A DNA stretch of 64,000 bases from Lachnospiraceae bacterium (lineage in GTDB: Bacteria; Bacillota; Clostridia; Lachnospirales; Lachnospiraceae): positions 1 to 64,000 of the forward strand of contig JAIKXM010000017.1 in assembly GCA_024684085.1 (NCBI GenBank), written 5' to 3'. How positions within the stretch are numbered: position 1 is the stretch's first letter; each line of letters opens with the position of its first letter. Below, one piece after another: positions 17,752 to 27,095 of the stretch. Below the pieces are notes generated by a model. It saw nothing but the letters and a program-made list of their open reading frames with translations, had not been told where the DNA came from and did not search any database. The translations under genes and the position numbers were made by a program.

Positions 17752-18363
17752 ATGGTAGCAATAATTGATTATGATGCCGGCAATATTAAGAGTGTTGAGA
17801 AGGCTTTCGAGGCACTTGGAGCAGAGGTTAGCGTCACTTCGGATCCGGAGGTTATAAGGAGTGCGGATCATGTAGTACTTCCCGGGGTCGGAGCATTTGG
17901 TGATGCGATGAACAAGCTTAACAATATTGGACTTACGGAAGTTATCAGAGAAGTGGCAAAAAGCGGTAAGCCGTTCCTCGGAATATGCCTGGGACTTCAG
18001 CTGCTCTTTGACAGCAGTGAGGAAGCTCCGGGAGTTGAGGGCCTTGGTATATTACCCGGTAAGGTTCTGCGTTTTAAGGAGATGGATGGCCTTAAGATAC
18101 CCCAGATAGGCTGGAATGCCCTGCATCTGTCCAATAACGGCAGATTGTTCGGCGGTATTGATGAAGGTGCGTTCGTATATTTTGTTCATTCATATTATCT
18201 CGATGCGGCTGACAGAGAATGCGTTAAGGCTACGGCTGAATATGGTGTCAGCTTTGACGCTTCGGTAGAGCATGATAATATCTTTGCATGTCAGTTCCAT
18301 CCTGAGAAGAGTTCGTCCGTGGGACTTAAGATGCTTGAGAATTTTCTAAAAATATCAATGTAG
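17752..18363 (+). CDS. hisH: Imidazole glycerol phosphate synthase, glutaminase subunit
   Basis: This 203-residue class I glutamine amidotransferase has the nucleophile motif GICLGLQLLF and the C-terminal His-Glu of the triad in FHPEKSS. HisH supplies ammonia to HisF for the fifth step of histidine synthesis, where the intermediate is split into IGP and AICAR. Length is normal. hisF follows 15 bases later; the other his genes are not in the window. Confidence 0.95.
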   Translation: MVAIIDYDAGNIKSVEKAFEALGAEVSVTSDPEVIRSADHVVLPGVGAFGDAMNKLNNIGLTEVIREVAKSGKPFLGICLGLQLLFDSSEEAPGVEGLGILPGKVLRFKEMDGLKIPQIGWNALHLSNNGRLFGGIDEGAFVYFVHSYYLDAADRECVKATAEYGVSFDASVEHDNIFACQFHPEKSSSVGLKMLENFLKISM

Positions 18364-18378
18364 GGGAGTTTTTGACTG

Positions 18379-19146
18379 ATGCATACAAAAAGAGTGATCC
18401 CTTGTCTGGATGTTAATAACGGAAGGGTAGTTAAGGGAGTTAATTTTGTTAATCTGAGAGATGCCGGTGATCCTGTGGAGATAGCTACGGCTTACGACCG
18501 CGCGGGAGCAGATGAGGTTGTGTTCCTCGATATAACCGCATCGAGCGATGGCAGGGATACCGTTGTGGATATGGTACGTGAAGTTGCCAAGAAGCTGTTC
18601 ATTCCGTTTACTGTCGGCGGCGGTATCAGGACTGTTGAGGACTTCCGTAAGATACTCAGAGAAGGTGCTGACAAAGTGGCGGTCAACTCAGCTGCCATCA
18701 AGCGTCCGGAACTTATACGTGAAGCCAGCGAGAAGTTCGGAAGCCAGTGTGTTGTTGTGGCGATCGATGCCAAGCGTAGAAGCGACGGTTCAGGCTGGAA
18801 TATATATCTTAACGGTGGAAGAGTTGATACCGGTATAGATGCAATCGAATGGGCAGTGAAGGCTGAGAGTCTGGGCGCCGGAGAGATACTGCTTACGAGT
18901 ATGGATAAGGACGGAACAAAGTCCGGTTTTGATATAGAGCTTACTTCGCGTATTGCCGATGCAGTGAAGATCCCCGTGATAGCTTCGGGCGGTGCGGGAG
19001 CTGTTGAACATTTTGCGGAAGCTGTGACGGAAGGTCATGCGGATGCTGTCTTAGCCGCCTCTCTTTTTCATTATAAGGAACTGGAGATCAAGGAAGTTAA
19101 GAAATACATGGCTGATCAGGGCATTGAGGTCAGGCTTGAGGATTGA
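18379..19146 (+). CDS. hisF: Imidazole glycerol phosphate synthase, cyclase subunit
   Basis: This 255-residue TIM barrel has the catalytic aspartates in [12 protein letters not shown] (N-terminal) and [11 protein letters not shown] (C-terminal half), and phosphate-binding glycine loops (GGGIRT, ASGGAG). It partners HisH to make IGP and AICAR. No truncation is seen. Confidence 0.95.
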   Translation: MHTKRVIPCLDVNNGRVVKGVNFVNLRDAGDPVEIATAYDRAGADEVVFLDITASSDGRDTVVDMVREVAKKLFIPFTVGGGIRTVEDFRKILREGADKVAVNSAAIKRPELIREASEKFGSQCVVVAIDAKRRSDGSGWNIYLNGGRVDTGIDAIEWAVKAESLGAGEILLTSMDKDGTKSGFDIELTSRIADAVKIPVIASGGAGAVEHFAEAVTEGHADAVLAASLFHYKELEIKEVKKYMADQGIEVRLED

Positions 19147-19313
19147 GGCAGGCGGATGTGCCTAAAGGTTATCTTCGCAGAACTGTGTATGCCTGCGTGC
19201 CGGAGGATAGAGACAGGATCGACGGGGCTTAAGGATCAAACTCCCGGTACCATTGGATGAATACTTATTCCGGAGGCTTGTGGCAGACCGTATGGTGATT
19301 AAAGGATGGATAT

Positions 19314-19973
19314 ATGATCGGGAATTGGTCTGAATTGATAGAACAGGAATCACAAAAAGAATATTATAAGGCTCTGATGAGCTATGTAGACAGAGAGTAT
19401 CTTGAACACACCTGCTATCCGGCGAGGGAGAAGATATTCTCTGCTTTTGATATGACACCACTGTCAGAAGTTAAAGTGCTGATACTGGGGCAGGATCCCT
19501 ATCATGAAGAGAATCAGGCCCATGGACTTGCCTTCTCGGTACCCATCGCGCAGAAGAAGCTGCCGCCGTCCCTTAAGAACATATTCAAAGAATTGTGTGA
19601 CGAGACAGGTATGGAGATGCCGGAGACGGGTTATCTGGGCAATTGGGCCGCGCAGGGAGTCCTCCTGCTTAATACGGTGCTGACCGTAAGAGAGGGAGAA
19701 GCCAATTCACATAAGAATAGGGGATGGGAGATATTCGCGGATGAAGTCATAAGGACGCTTAATTCGCAGGATCGTCCCATCGTATATATGCTCTGGGGAG
19801 CCCAGGCGGAGAGCAAGCGTAAGATGCTGGACAATCCGGGGCAGCTTGTGCTCACCGGTCCACACCCGAGTCCTTTGTCGGCGTATCGAGGGTTCTTCGG
19901 CTGCGGTCATTTCAATGAGTGCAACCGGTTCCTTGAGGAGAAGGGGATCAAGCCTGTTGATTGGAGTATATGA
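19314..19973 (+). CDS. ung: Uracil-DNA glycosylase (family 1)
   Basis: This 219-residue protein contains the water-activating loop GQDPYHEENQAHGLAFSVP, the LLLNTVLTV block and the DNA-intercalating loop HPSPLSAYRGFFG. It removes uracil from DNA in base-excision repair. AAAGGATGG precedes the ATG. It is intact and full length. Confidence 0.95.
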   Translation: MIGNWSELIEQESQKEYYKALMSYVDREYLEHTCYPAREKIFSAFDMTPLSEVKVLILGQDPYHEENQAHGLAFSVPIAQKKLPPSLKNIFKELCDETGMEMPETGYLGNWAAQGVLLLNTVLTVREGEANSHKNRGWEIFADEVIRTLNSQDRPIVYMLWGAQAESKRKMLDNPGQLVLTGPHPSPLSAYRGFFGCGHFNECNRFLEEKGIKPVDWSI

Positions 19974-19987
19974 TGGCTTGAGATCGA

Positions 19988-20042
19988 TTATACCCATTAT
20001 ACCCTTGAATTGATATTATTTTTAGGGGTATAATGGGTATAA
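19988..20042. promoter_or_regulatory. Perfect 17-bp inverted repeat overlapping a -10 box
   Basis: TTATACCCATTATACCC (19988-20004) is exactly inverted as GGGTATAATGGGTATAA (20026-20042), with 21 bases between. Each arm holds a direct repeat of TATACCC or GGGTATA. The right arm contains TATAAT and lies 25 bases before the ATG of the AAA protein. It fits a dimeric operator on that gene's promoter, or a terminator for ung. Confidence 0.55.
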
Positions 20043-20067
20043 CCATTTAATGCTATGAGGACTTGCC

Positions 20068-21864
20068 ATGAAGACTGAAGATATTAATGAACGAATAGCC
20101 GAAATTGAGCGTGAGATGGCACTTCTGCCGGACGGTGGAGTTGCGAGAAAAGAGATCAATGGAAAAGAGTATTATTATCACAGAATCACACGCAATGGAA
20201 AGCGAATAGAGAATTATATAGATCGTGCAGAAGTCTCCGAACTGAAAGAGAAGATTGCAAGACGTAAGGCGTATGCGAAGGAGTTAAAGGAACTTAAGGA
20301 ATCGCTGCCCAAGGTGAGGAGAAGCACGTCAGCCAAGGTTAAAGGCCGTACCTTTAGGACCATTGTGAGAACCGGGGCACAACTCAAGGCTCAGATCGAA
20401 GGTGTGAGACGATATAAGAAGCGAGAGTGTATAGACAGTCTTCGCAGTTATATATTCGGACCAATGCAGGATAAGGTCTTGATAATCTTCGGATTACGAA
20501 GAACGGGTAAGACTACCATGATAAGACAGATTCTTACCGAACTTACCGAAGAGGAGTTCGGCAAGGCCGCATTTGTTCAGGTGACTTCACGGGATACACT
20601 TGCCGATGTCGATAGTGATCTGAGGACGCTTGAAGATGCCGGATTCAGATATGTGTTCATTGATGAAGTGACATTGCTGCAGGATTTTGTTGAAGGCGCT
20701 GCACTTTTTGCAGATATCTATGCGGGAAGCGGTATGAAGATAGTACTGTCCGGAACAGATTCTCTCGGGTTCGCATTCACGAGAGAGGAGCAGTTATATG
20801 ACAGATGCATAATGCTTCATACCACATTTATTCCATATCGGGAATTCGAGGGAGTACTTGGGATTCACGGTATTGATGAGTATATTCGTTATGGCGGTAC
20901 TATGAGTCCGGGCGGAATTAATTACAATGCAGACGCTCCTTTTTCGGATATGAGACATACAGAGGAATACATAGATACCGCTATCGCAAGGAATATTCAG
21001 CATTCGTTGAAGGCGTACCGATATGGAGGACATTTTCGTATGCTCCTTGAACTCTATGAGAGGGGAGAACTTACGAATGTGATCAACCGTGTTGTGGAGA
21101 ATATCAATCACAGTTTTACCAGAGGAGTCATAGAGAGGACTTTCACTTCTCATGATATATCAGTGACTTCTTCCAATCTTCTTAGGGACAGGGAGAAGCC
21201 GGTTAATATCAAAGCTCATATGAATCTTGATGAGATAACACGAGGTATCATGAAGATGCTCGATATCCTCAATAAAGCGGAGCAGAGCATCGATATTGAG
21301 GAAGGGCATATGTCTCAGATCAGAGAATATCTGACTATGCTCGATCTGATCATGGATATAGACCTTGATTATCTGCCGGAAGTGGGCAACAGAAGTACAG
21401 TTACCGTTATTACTCAGCCCGGTCTGAGGTATGCGCAGGCAGAGGCTATTGTGGAGAATATGCTCCTTGATCCGGAGTTCCGGGAATTGTCTGCGGATGA
21501 AAGAAAATGTATCTTAGACAGACTTAAAAGCGAAATCTGTGGAAGGATGATGGAGGAGATAGTTCTGCTGGAGACTAAGCTAGCCTGTCCGGATAAGAAA
21601 GTGTTCAAACTGCAGTTCGCAGTGGGTGAGTTCGATATGGTTGTATTCGATCCGGTGGCTGTTAACTGCCGGATCTATGAAGTAAAATACAGTCGTGAAC
21701 CGGTTCCGGAGCAGTTTAGACATTTGGTCAATGATGAGAAATGTGCTATGACGACTCACCGCTATGGAGATATCATCGGCAGGTATGTCATATATCGTGG
21801 GGAGACATCGACATGTGGAGATATTCAGTACCTGAATGTTGAAGAATATCTTAATGAACTGTGA
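20068..21864 (+). CDS. AAA ATPase with C-terminal nuclease-like (PD-(D/E)XK) domain
   Basis: This 598-residue protein begins with a charged coiled-coil region (about 1-95). It continues into an AAA domain with Walker A G142-LRRTGKTT and Walker B YVFIDEVT, then a winged-helix-like region. The C-terminus reads GEFD (D523) then EVK (E538, K540), the spacing of a PD-(D/E)XK core. Family members are annotated as AAA or DUF4143-type ATP-binding proteins, widespread in anaerobes and often horizontally acquired. Their role is unsettled; links to defence or mobile-element biology are proposed. It is monocistronic with a palindromic operator upstream. Confidence 0.7.
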   Translation: MKTEDINERIAEIEREMALLPDGGVARKEINGKEYYYHRITRNGKRIENYIDRAEVSELKEKIARRKAYAKELKELKESLPKVRRSTSAKVKGRTFRTIVRTGAQLKAQIEGVRRYKKRECIDSLRSYIFGPMQDKVLIIFGLRRTGKTTMIRQILTELTEEEFGKAAFVQVTSRDTLADVDSDLRTLEDAGFRYVFIDEVTLLQDFVEGAALFADIYAGSGMKIVLSGTDSLGFAFTREEQLYDRCIMLHTTFIPYREFEGVLGIHGIDEYIRYGGTMSPGGINYNADAPFSDMRHTEEYIDTAIARNIQHSLKAYRYGGHFRMLLELYERGELTNVINRVVENINHSFTRGVIERTFTSHDISVTSSNLLRDREKPVNIKAHMNLDEITRGIMKMLDILNKAEQSIDIEEGHMSQIREYLTMLDLIMDIDLDYLPEVGNRSTVTVITQPGLRYAQAEAIVENMLLDPEFRELSADERKCILDRLKSEICGRMMEEIVLLETKLACPDKKVFKLQFAVGEFDMVVFDPVAVNCRIYEVKYSREPVPEQFRHLVNDEKCAMTTHRYGDIIGRYVIYRGETSTCGDIQYLNVEEYLNEL

Positions 21865-21878
21865 ATGAAGCGAAAATA

Positions 21879-21931
21879 CCGTTGCGGTGAAAATATTGAT
21901 TTGCAGAGTAAAGATACCTGTGAACGGTAAC
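21879..21931 (-). repeat. Solo end of the palindromic MITE-like element
   Basis: This stretch is close to the reverse complement of the left end of the element at 60355-60537. It keeps the terminal GTTAC(C)GTTCACAGGTATCTTTAC order read on the minus strand. It starts 15 bases after the AAA gene stop. Only one end is present. Confidence 0.65.
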
Positions 21932-21971
21932 ATCTTAACGGTCTGTATGTCTGGTATTTGATAAAAAATGC

Positions 21972-22001
21972 TTGACTTTTACAGGCAATGAGTTAGATAA
22001 T
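21972..22001 (+). promoter_or_regulatory. Promoter of the DAP dehydrogenase gene
   Basis: TTGACT (21972-21977) and GATAAT (21996-22001) are separated by 18 bases. The leader then holds a 9-bp GC-rich hairpin, CCCGGGGTG with CACCCCGGG (22025-22046), shortly before AGGAGG. It does not look like a lysine riboswitch. Confidence 0.65.
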
Positions 22002-22073
22002 ATTAGAGATGCAAAGACGCATATCCCGGGGTGGAATCACCCCGGGTATTGTTGGTTTAAGGAGGAAATTATA

Positions 22074-23057
22074 ATGTTAAAGCTGGGTATTATGGGTTAT
22101 GGTAATCTTGCTAAGGGTGTTGAGTGCGCGATCAAGCAGAATCCCGATTGCGAGCTTAAGGCAGTATTTACCAGAAGAGATCCCGAACAGGTTAAAGTAA
22201 GAACAGAAGGTGTACCTGTTGTAAGCGTTGATAATATCTGCGATTATAAGGACGAGATAGATGTACTTGTTATCTGTGGCGGAAGTGCTACGGATCTTCC
22301 TAAGCAGACACCTGAGTTGGCTAAGTATTTTAACGTGATCGACAGTTTTGATACACATGCAACTATCCCTGAGCATTTTGCCAAGGTTGATGCGGTTGCT
22401 AAGGAGAATGGTCATATCGCAATGATCTCTTGCGGTTGGGATCCCGGAATGTTCTCTCTTATGAGACTGTACGGAAACTGTGTATTACCTGAAGGTAAGG
22501 ATTATACTTTCTGGGGCAAGGGCGTAAGCCAGGGACATTCTGATGCGATCAGAAGAGTTGAAGGCGTTAAGAACGGTAAGCAGTATACAATTCCTGTTCC
22601 CGAGGCACTTGAGGCTGTTAGAAACGGAGAAGATCCTGAGCTTACCACAAGACAGAAGCATACAAGAGAGTGTTTTGTTGTAGCCAAAGAGGGTGCTGAT
22701 CTTAAGAAGATCGAGAATGACATTAAGACAATGCCTAACTATTTCGCAGACTATGATACAACTGTTCACTTTATCTCAGAGGAAGAGTTCAATGCCAATC
22801 ATGCAGGTATCCCTCATGGCGGTTTTGTTCTCAGAAGCGGTGTTACCGGATGGGATAAGGAGAATAAGCATATCATCGAATACAGCCTTAAGCTTGATTC
22901 CAATCCGGAGTTCACTTCGTCTGTACTCGTAGCATATGCAAGAGCTATCAACAGGCTTCACAACGAAGGCGTTAACGGATGCAAGACCGTATTTGATATT
23001 GCACCCGCTTACTTAAGCCCTCTTTCAGACGAGGAGTTAAGAGCTCATCTTTTATAA
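22074..23057 (+). CDS. ddh: meso-Diaminopimelate D-dehydrogenase
   Basis: The ATG at 22074 follows AAGGAGG by 8 bases; longer frames start inside the promoter. The 327-residue protein has an N-terminal Rossmann NADP site (GIMGYGNLAKG) and the DAP-dehydrogenase core (DSFDTHATIPEH, CGWDPGMFS, KGVSQGHSDAIRRVEGV). It makes meso-DAP directly from tetrahydrodipicolinate, supplying peptidoglycan and lysine. lysA follows 29 bases later, so the two catalyse consecutive steps. Confidence 0.93.
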   Translation: MLKLGIMGYGNLAKGVECAIKQNPDCELKAVFTRRDPEQVKVRTEGVPVVSVDNICDYKDEIDVLVICGGSATDLPKQTPELAKYFNVIDSFDTHATIPEHFAKVDAVAKENGHIAMISCGWDPGMFSLMRLYGNCVLPEGKDYTFWGKGVSQGHSDAIRRVEGVKNGKQYTIPVPEALEAVRNGEDPELTTRQKHTRECFVVAKEGADLKKIENDIKTMPNYFADYDTTVHFISEEEFNANHAGIPHGGFVLRSGVTGWDKENKHIIEYSLKLDSNPEFTSSVLVAYARAINRLHNEGVNGCKTVFDIAPAYLSPLSDEELRAHLL

Positions 23058-23086
23058 ATCAATCGGGAAAAAAGCAGGAGTATTCT

Positions 23087-24331
23087 ATGAATTCGTATAT
23101 TAAAAAAGTTGATTTTTTTAAGGGGAATGATCCGGAGAAGATCGTCGAGGAGTATGGCTCTCCCTTATATGTCTACAATGAAGACATACTGAGAGCACAT
23201 ATGAGGGCGGTTGAAAGTGTTATAACCAAGTATCCTTATACGGCCAATTATTCGATCAAGGCTAACAGCAATCTTGAGATCCTTAAGATCGCTTTGGAGG
23301 AAGGGCTGAATTGTGATGCCATGAGTGTCGGCGAGCTTAAACTGCTTCTTATGGCGGGCTTTCCTAAGGAGAGGATATTCTTCGTGCCCAACAATGTCGA
23401 TGAAAGCGAGTTCAAGTTCGCTTACGGACAGGGTATCATGACAAGTCTTGACAGCTTAAGTCAGCTGGAGAGCTTCGGTAAGGCATGTCCTAAGGCAAGA
23501 TGTGCAATAAGAGTCAATCCCGGAGTGGGAGCCGGTCATCATAAGAAGGTCGTAACTGCCGGCAAGAATACCAAGTTCGCCATATCAATGGATGATATTG
23601 ATGAGGCTCTTGAGATAGCTAAGAAGTATAACATAAGCATTGTAGGTATCAATCAGCATATCGGATCGCTCTTCATGACGCCGGAACCGTATCTTGATGC
23701 TGTTACCAATCTGCTTAAGGTGGCTGAGCGTTTTGAGAATCTTGAGTTCATAGATTTCGGCGGTGGATACGGTATTCCTTATCACAAGCTTGATGATGAG
23801 GCAGAATATGATATGGCATCCTTTAAAAAGAGACTCGAGCCTATCCTTGATGACTTTGTGAACAGATACGGAAAGGCTCCACTGTTCAAATCGGAGCCCG
23901 GAAGATACTGTGTTGCAGAGAGCGGAGTGATCCTCGGAAGAGTTCATGCTACCAAGGATAATGCCGGAGTAAAATATGCCGGAACCGATATAGGTATGAA
24001 CGTCCTTGTGCGTCCTTCAATGTATGATTCTTGGCATGATATCGAGATCATCAGAAACGGCAAGGTGGTAAGCCGCAGTAAGCTTGAGGAAGTTACGGTT
24101 ACAGGTAATATATGCGAATCGGGCGATATAATAGCTTCCAAGAGAATGCTTCCTGAGATCAGGAAGGGAGATCTGGCATGCGTACTTGATGCCGGAGCAT
24201 ACGGTTACAGTATGGCATCTTCTTATAACTGCCGTCCACGTCCGGCTGAGGTTATGATCACATCGGGTGGAAGAGTTAAGCTCATCAGAAGAAGAGAGAT
24301 ATTCGAAGATCTTGTATCTATGTTTATTTAA
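23087..24331 (+). CDS. lysA: Diaminopimelate decarboxylase
   Basis: This 414-residue fold-type III PLP enzyme has the PLP lysine in YSIKANSN, the glycine-rich loop DFGGGYGIP, and the C-terminal EPGRYCVAESG and CESGDI (active-site cysteine) motifs. It converts meso-DAP to lysine. GCAGGAG precedes the ATG. It shares an operon with ddh. Confidence 0.95.
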   Translation: MNSYIKKVDFFKGNDPEKIVEEYGSPLYVYNEDILRAHMRAVESVITKYPYTANYSIKANSNLEILKIALEEGLNCDAMSVGELKLLLMAGFPKERIFFVPNNVDESEFKFAYGQGIMTSLDSLSQLESFGKACPKARCAIRVNPGVGAGHHKKVVTAGKNTKFAISMDDIDEALEIAKKYNISIVGINQHIGSLFMTPEPYLDAVTNLLKVAERFENLEFIDFGGGYGIPYHKLDDEAEYDMASFKKRLEPILDDFVNRYGKAPLFKSEPGRYCVAESGVILGRVHATKDNAGVKYAGTDIGMNVLVRPSMYDSWHDIEIIRNGKVVSRSKLEEVTVTGNICESGDIIASKRMLPEIRKGDLACVLDAGAYGYSMASSYNCRPRPAEVMITSGGRVKLIRRREIFEDLVSMFI

Positions 24332-24348
24332 ATAATGAGTGGATAGGT

Positions 24349-24500
24349 CCATTAATACATCCATTAATACATTTATTAATACATGTATTAATCTATTAAT
24401 TAATACATCCGGATTCCGTAGCATTACGGTTCCGGATGTATTGGTATCCGGATGTATTGGTATGATGTATTGGTATCCTGATGTATTGGTATCCTGATAT
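24349..24500. repeat. Short tandem repeats after lysA
   Basis: Two repeat types lie back to back. The first is three or more units of CCATTAATACAT from 24349. The second is about four units of GGATGTATTGGTATCC between 24434 and 24498. They are joined by an inverted repeat, AATACATCCGGA (24402-24413) with TCCGGATGTATT (24431-24442). The block starts 17 bases after the lysA stop and stops shortly before tRNA-Leu. Confidence 0.75.
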
Positions 24501-24568
24501 AATCGTTCTTGCATTTTATTAATAAGTATGATAGACTTTTTGATGTGCCTGTGAGGGCATTGTGATGG

Positions 24569-24651
24569 GCTGGTGTGTCGGAATGGCAGACGAGGCAGAC
24601 TCAAAATCTGTTGTGGGTGACCACGTGCGGGTTCAAGTCCCGCCACCAGCA
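24569..24651 (+). tRNA. tRNA-Leu (CAA)
   Basis: The acceptor stem is GCTGGTG with CACCAGC, followed by A as discriminator. The anticodon loop CTCAAAA sits in a CAGA/TCTG stem, giving CAA. A long variable arm follows and the T arm has GTTCAAGTC. CCA is not encoded. Confidence 0.93.
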
Positions 24652-24750
24652 TTCAGCTCCGATCTGATCGGGGCTATTTTTTTATGGAATAGGAGATGTT
24701 CCTGCGTTGATGCGGGACTTATCTTAGGAACAATTTGGGAGGAAGAGAAA

Positions 24751-26763
24751 ATGAAGTTACGAAGGATGAGAATGGTGGCCTGTGTTCTGGCTGCTTCAAT
24801 GCTCTTTACCGCATGCGGTAAGGACGGAGCTACTGAACCGGCCGAGGTAAGTGAAAGTGAAGTTACTGCAGAGAGTTCTGCGGATGCAGAGGAAGAGGTA
24901 TCAGAGTTACCGGCTTTGTCCCTTGATGAGGCAAAAGCGATCTGGATGGATCCTTCAAAGCCTGTGCAGGAGCGAATCGATGCTCTTTTATCACAGATGA
25001 CTATTGAAGAGAAGGCTTTCCAGATGGTACAGCCTGAGCAGTCTGATATCGAGCTTGATGAAGTGAAGAAGTATGATGTCGGTTCTGTACTCAGTGGTGG
25101 CGGAAGCGCGCCCAGAACAGGTAATAAGGCAGAGGACTGGGAGAACAGGGTTAATGAGCTTAAGAGTGCTGCTCTTGAGTCAAGACTTGGTATTCCTCTT
25201 CTGTACGGTATAGATGCGGTTCATGGTAATAATAATGTCTATGGCGCAACTGTTTTTCCTCATAATATAGGTCTTGGAGCAGCCAATGATCCTGAGCTTA
25301 TGGAGGAGATCGGTACGGTTGTTGCCAAGGAAGTTAGAGCTATAGGTGTTCAGTGGGATTTTGCTCCCTGTCTTGCCAATCCTCAGAACGAATTATGGGG
25401 AAGAACTTATGAGGGCTTTAGTGAGAGAGCAGAGGATGTTGCACCCCTTGGCGCAGCATTTATCAAAGGTCTTCAGGGTGATATAAGCGGTGATACTTAT
25501 ATGACTGATGAACATGTTATAGCATGTGCCAAGCATTATATAGGTGAAGGATATACACTTAACGGTGTTAATCAGGGTGATGTTAAGATGACGGCTGAGG
25601 AGTTCGATTCCCTGCTCGAGTCCGGCATCATCGATCCTTATAAGCATGCGGTCAATGAGGATGTACTTACTGTAATGCCTTCATATAATTCGGTTGACGG
25701 TCTGAAGTGTCATGCCAATAAGCACCTTATTCAGGAAGTTCTTAAGGATCAGCTTGGTTTCAAAGGATTCGTAATAAGTGATTACAATGCTATTCAGCAG
25801 ATCTCGGCTTCAGGATACAGAGAGCAGATCAGAGTATCTATAGATGCCGGTGTTGATATGCTTATGGAAGTAACTCAGTGGAGAGATACTGCGGATACTA
25901 TCGTTAAGCTCGTTGAGAGCGGTGAACTCAGTGAAGAAAGAGTTAATGATGCGGTAAGCAGGATTCTGTATGCCAAGTTCAAGGCAGGTCTTTTTGAAGA
26001 GACGATTGCTTCCGATAAGGAGAAGGAACTTCTTGCAGGTTTTGGTTCGGAAGAGGCAAGAGAAGTTGCAAGAAGAGCTGTAAGAGAGAGTCTTGTTCTG
26101 CTTAAGAATGAGCCTGTTAACGGTGAGAATTCATTTGAAGCAATGAAGAATGCCAAGAATATCGTGCTCGCAGGTGCTGCAACTTATGATATGGGACGTC
26201 AGTGCGGCGGTTGGACTATCAGCTGGCAGGGACAGGCCGGAAAGATCGATCCCGGTACTACGATAATCGAAGGTGTTTATAATCAGGTTAAGGATACTGC
26301 CAAGGTATCACAGTCTGTTGACGGACGTATCTCTGAGTCGGAGGCTGATTGTGTTATAGCCGTATTCGGTGAGATGCCTTATGCAGAGACAAACGGTGAC
26401 AGAAAGCCAAATACTCTTACTATCGCAGCTGCCGATCAGACAATGCTCAAGAATCTTCAGGAGAGCCTTGTCTCGATGAATCCCAATATGCCCAAGGTGG
26501 CTGTAATCGTAGCAGGAAGACCTGTTAACATCACCGAATATATGGATATGTTTGATGTTGTTGTCATGGCATGGCTTCCGGGAACTGAAGGAGAGGGTAT
26601 AGCTGACGTTCTCTTTGGAGATTATGATTTCACAGGTACCCTTAAGTATACATGGGTTAAGGATCCGGAAGATATAGCAACGAAATTCGAAGTGGGAGAG
26701 GATAAGATATTATTCCCCTACGGAACAGGCCTTAATAAGAGTGGAGACAGTATTAATAAGTAG
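24751..26763 (+). CDS. Lipoprotein beta-glucosidase, glycoside hydrolase family 3
   Basis: The ATG at 24751 follows GGGAGGAAG. The 670-residue protein has a lipoprotein signal peptide with lipobox LFTAC, then an acidic linker. The GH3 N-terminal barrel carries IDAVHGNNNV, CAKHYIGEGYT and the nucleophile Asp in GFVISDYNAI. The GH3 C-terminal domain follows. It is anchored outside the membrane and probably releases glucose or other monosaccharides from plant beta-glycans, fitting a gut or rumen fibre degrader. Exact substrate is not shown. Confidence 0.9.
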   Translation: MKLRRMRMVACVLAASMLFTACGKDGATEPAEVSESEVTAESSADAEEEVSELPALSLDEAKAIWMDPSKPVQERIDALLSQMTIEEKAFQMVQPEQSDIELDEVKKYDVGSVLSGGGSAPRTGNKAEDWENRVNELKSAALESRLGIPLLYGIDAVHGNNNVYGATVFPHNIGLGAANDPELMEEIGTVVAKEVRAIGVQWDFAPCLANPQNELWGRTYEGFSERAEDVAPLGAAFIKGLQGDISGDTYMTDEHVIACAKHYIGEGYTLNGVNQGDVKMTAEEFDSLLESGIIDPYKHAVNEDVLTVMPSYNSVDGLKCHANKHLIQEVLKDQLGFKGFVISDYNAIQQISASGYREQIRVSIDAGVDMLMEVTQWRDTADTIVKLVESGELSEERVNDAVSRILYAKFKAGLFEETIASDKEKELLAGFGSEEAREVARRAVRESLVLLKNEPVNGENSFEAMKNAKNIVLAGAATYDMGRQCGGWTISWQGQAGKIDPGTTIIEGVYNQVKDTAKVSQSVDGRISESEADCVIAVFGEMPYAETNGDRKPNTLTIAAADQTMLKNLQESLVSMNPNMPKVAVIVAGRPVNITEYMDMFDVVVMAWLPGTEGEGIADVLFGDYDFTGTLKYTWVKDPEDIATKFEVGEDKILFPYGTGLNKSGDSINK

Positions 26764-26841
26764 TTCTGAGCTTGATCTATGGCTATGGCAATAACCGGCG
26801 CAATAATTGAACTTTGGTTTTTATTATATTTGAAAAAAGTG

Positions 26842-26870
26842 TTGACAGCGATTTCATAACATGATATGTT
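26842..26870 (+). promoter_or_regulatory. Promoter of infC-rpmI-rplT
   Basis: TTGACA (26842-26847) and TATGTT (26865-26870) are separated by 17 bases, about 225 bases upstream of infC, leaving a long leader. Confidence 0.75.
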
Positions 26871-26877
26871 GTTAAAG

Positions 26878-27013
26878 GTTAAGGAAACAACAAGCAGAGT
26901 ATCCACTCTCGCCTGCCGATAATCGAGTCTGCAGGTAGATAAGTTTTCTCATGATTCGTATGATTAATGAGTGATTTTTCGGGTGGATAATTCTTTAGTT
27001 ATCCACCTTTTTT
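26878..27013 (+). promoter_or_regulatory. infC leader with attenuator (L20-leader type)
   Basis: The leader runs from the promoter to a strong terminator, GGTGGATAA (26982-26990) with TTATCCACC (26999-27007) followed by T6, well before infC. In Firmicutes this operon is autoregulated by L20 through such an attenuator. The upstream GC-rich part (CTGCC...GGCAG-like pairing around 26912-26936) could form the L20-binding fold. The terminator is seen directly; L20 control is inferred from the family. Confidence 0.65.
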
Positions 27014-27095
27014 ACGATTACATATGATCGTAGCATACGGTCGGGGATCGTAATGTAACAGTATCGCAATGATTTCAAATGTGGAGGGTAAGAAG

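Noticed and set aside
22002-22073. Lysine riboswitch before ddh-lysA
   Set aside because: The leader is about 70 bases with one hairpin, far too short for the lysine riboswitch fold.
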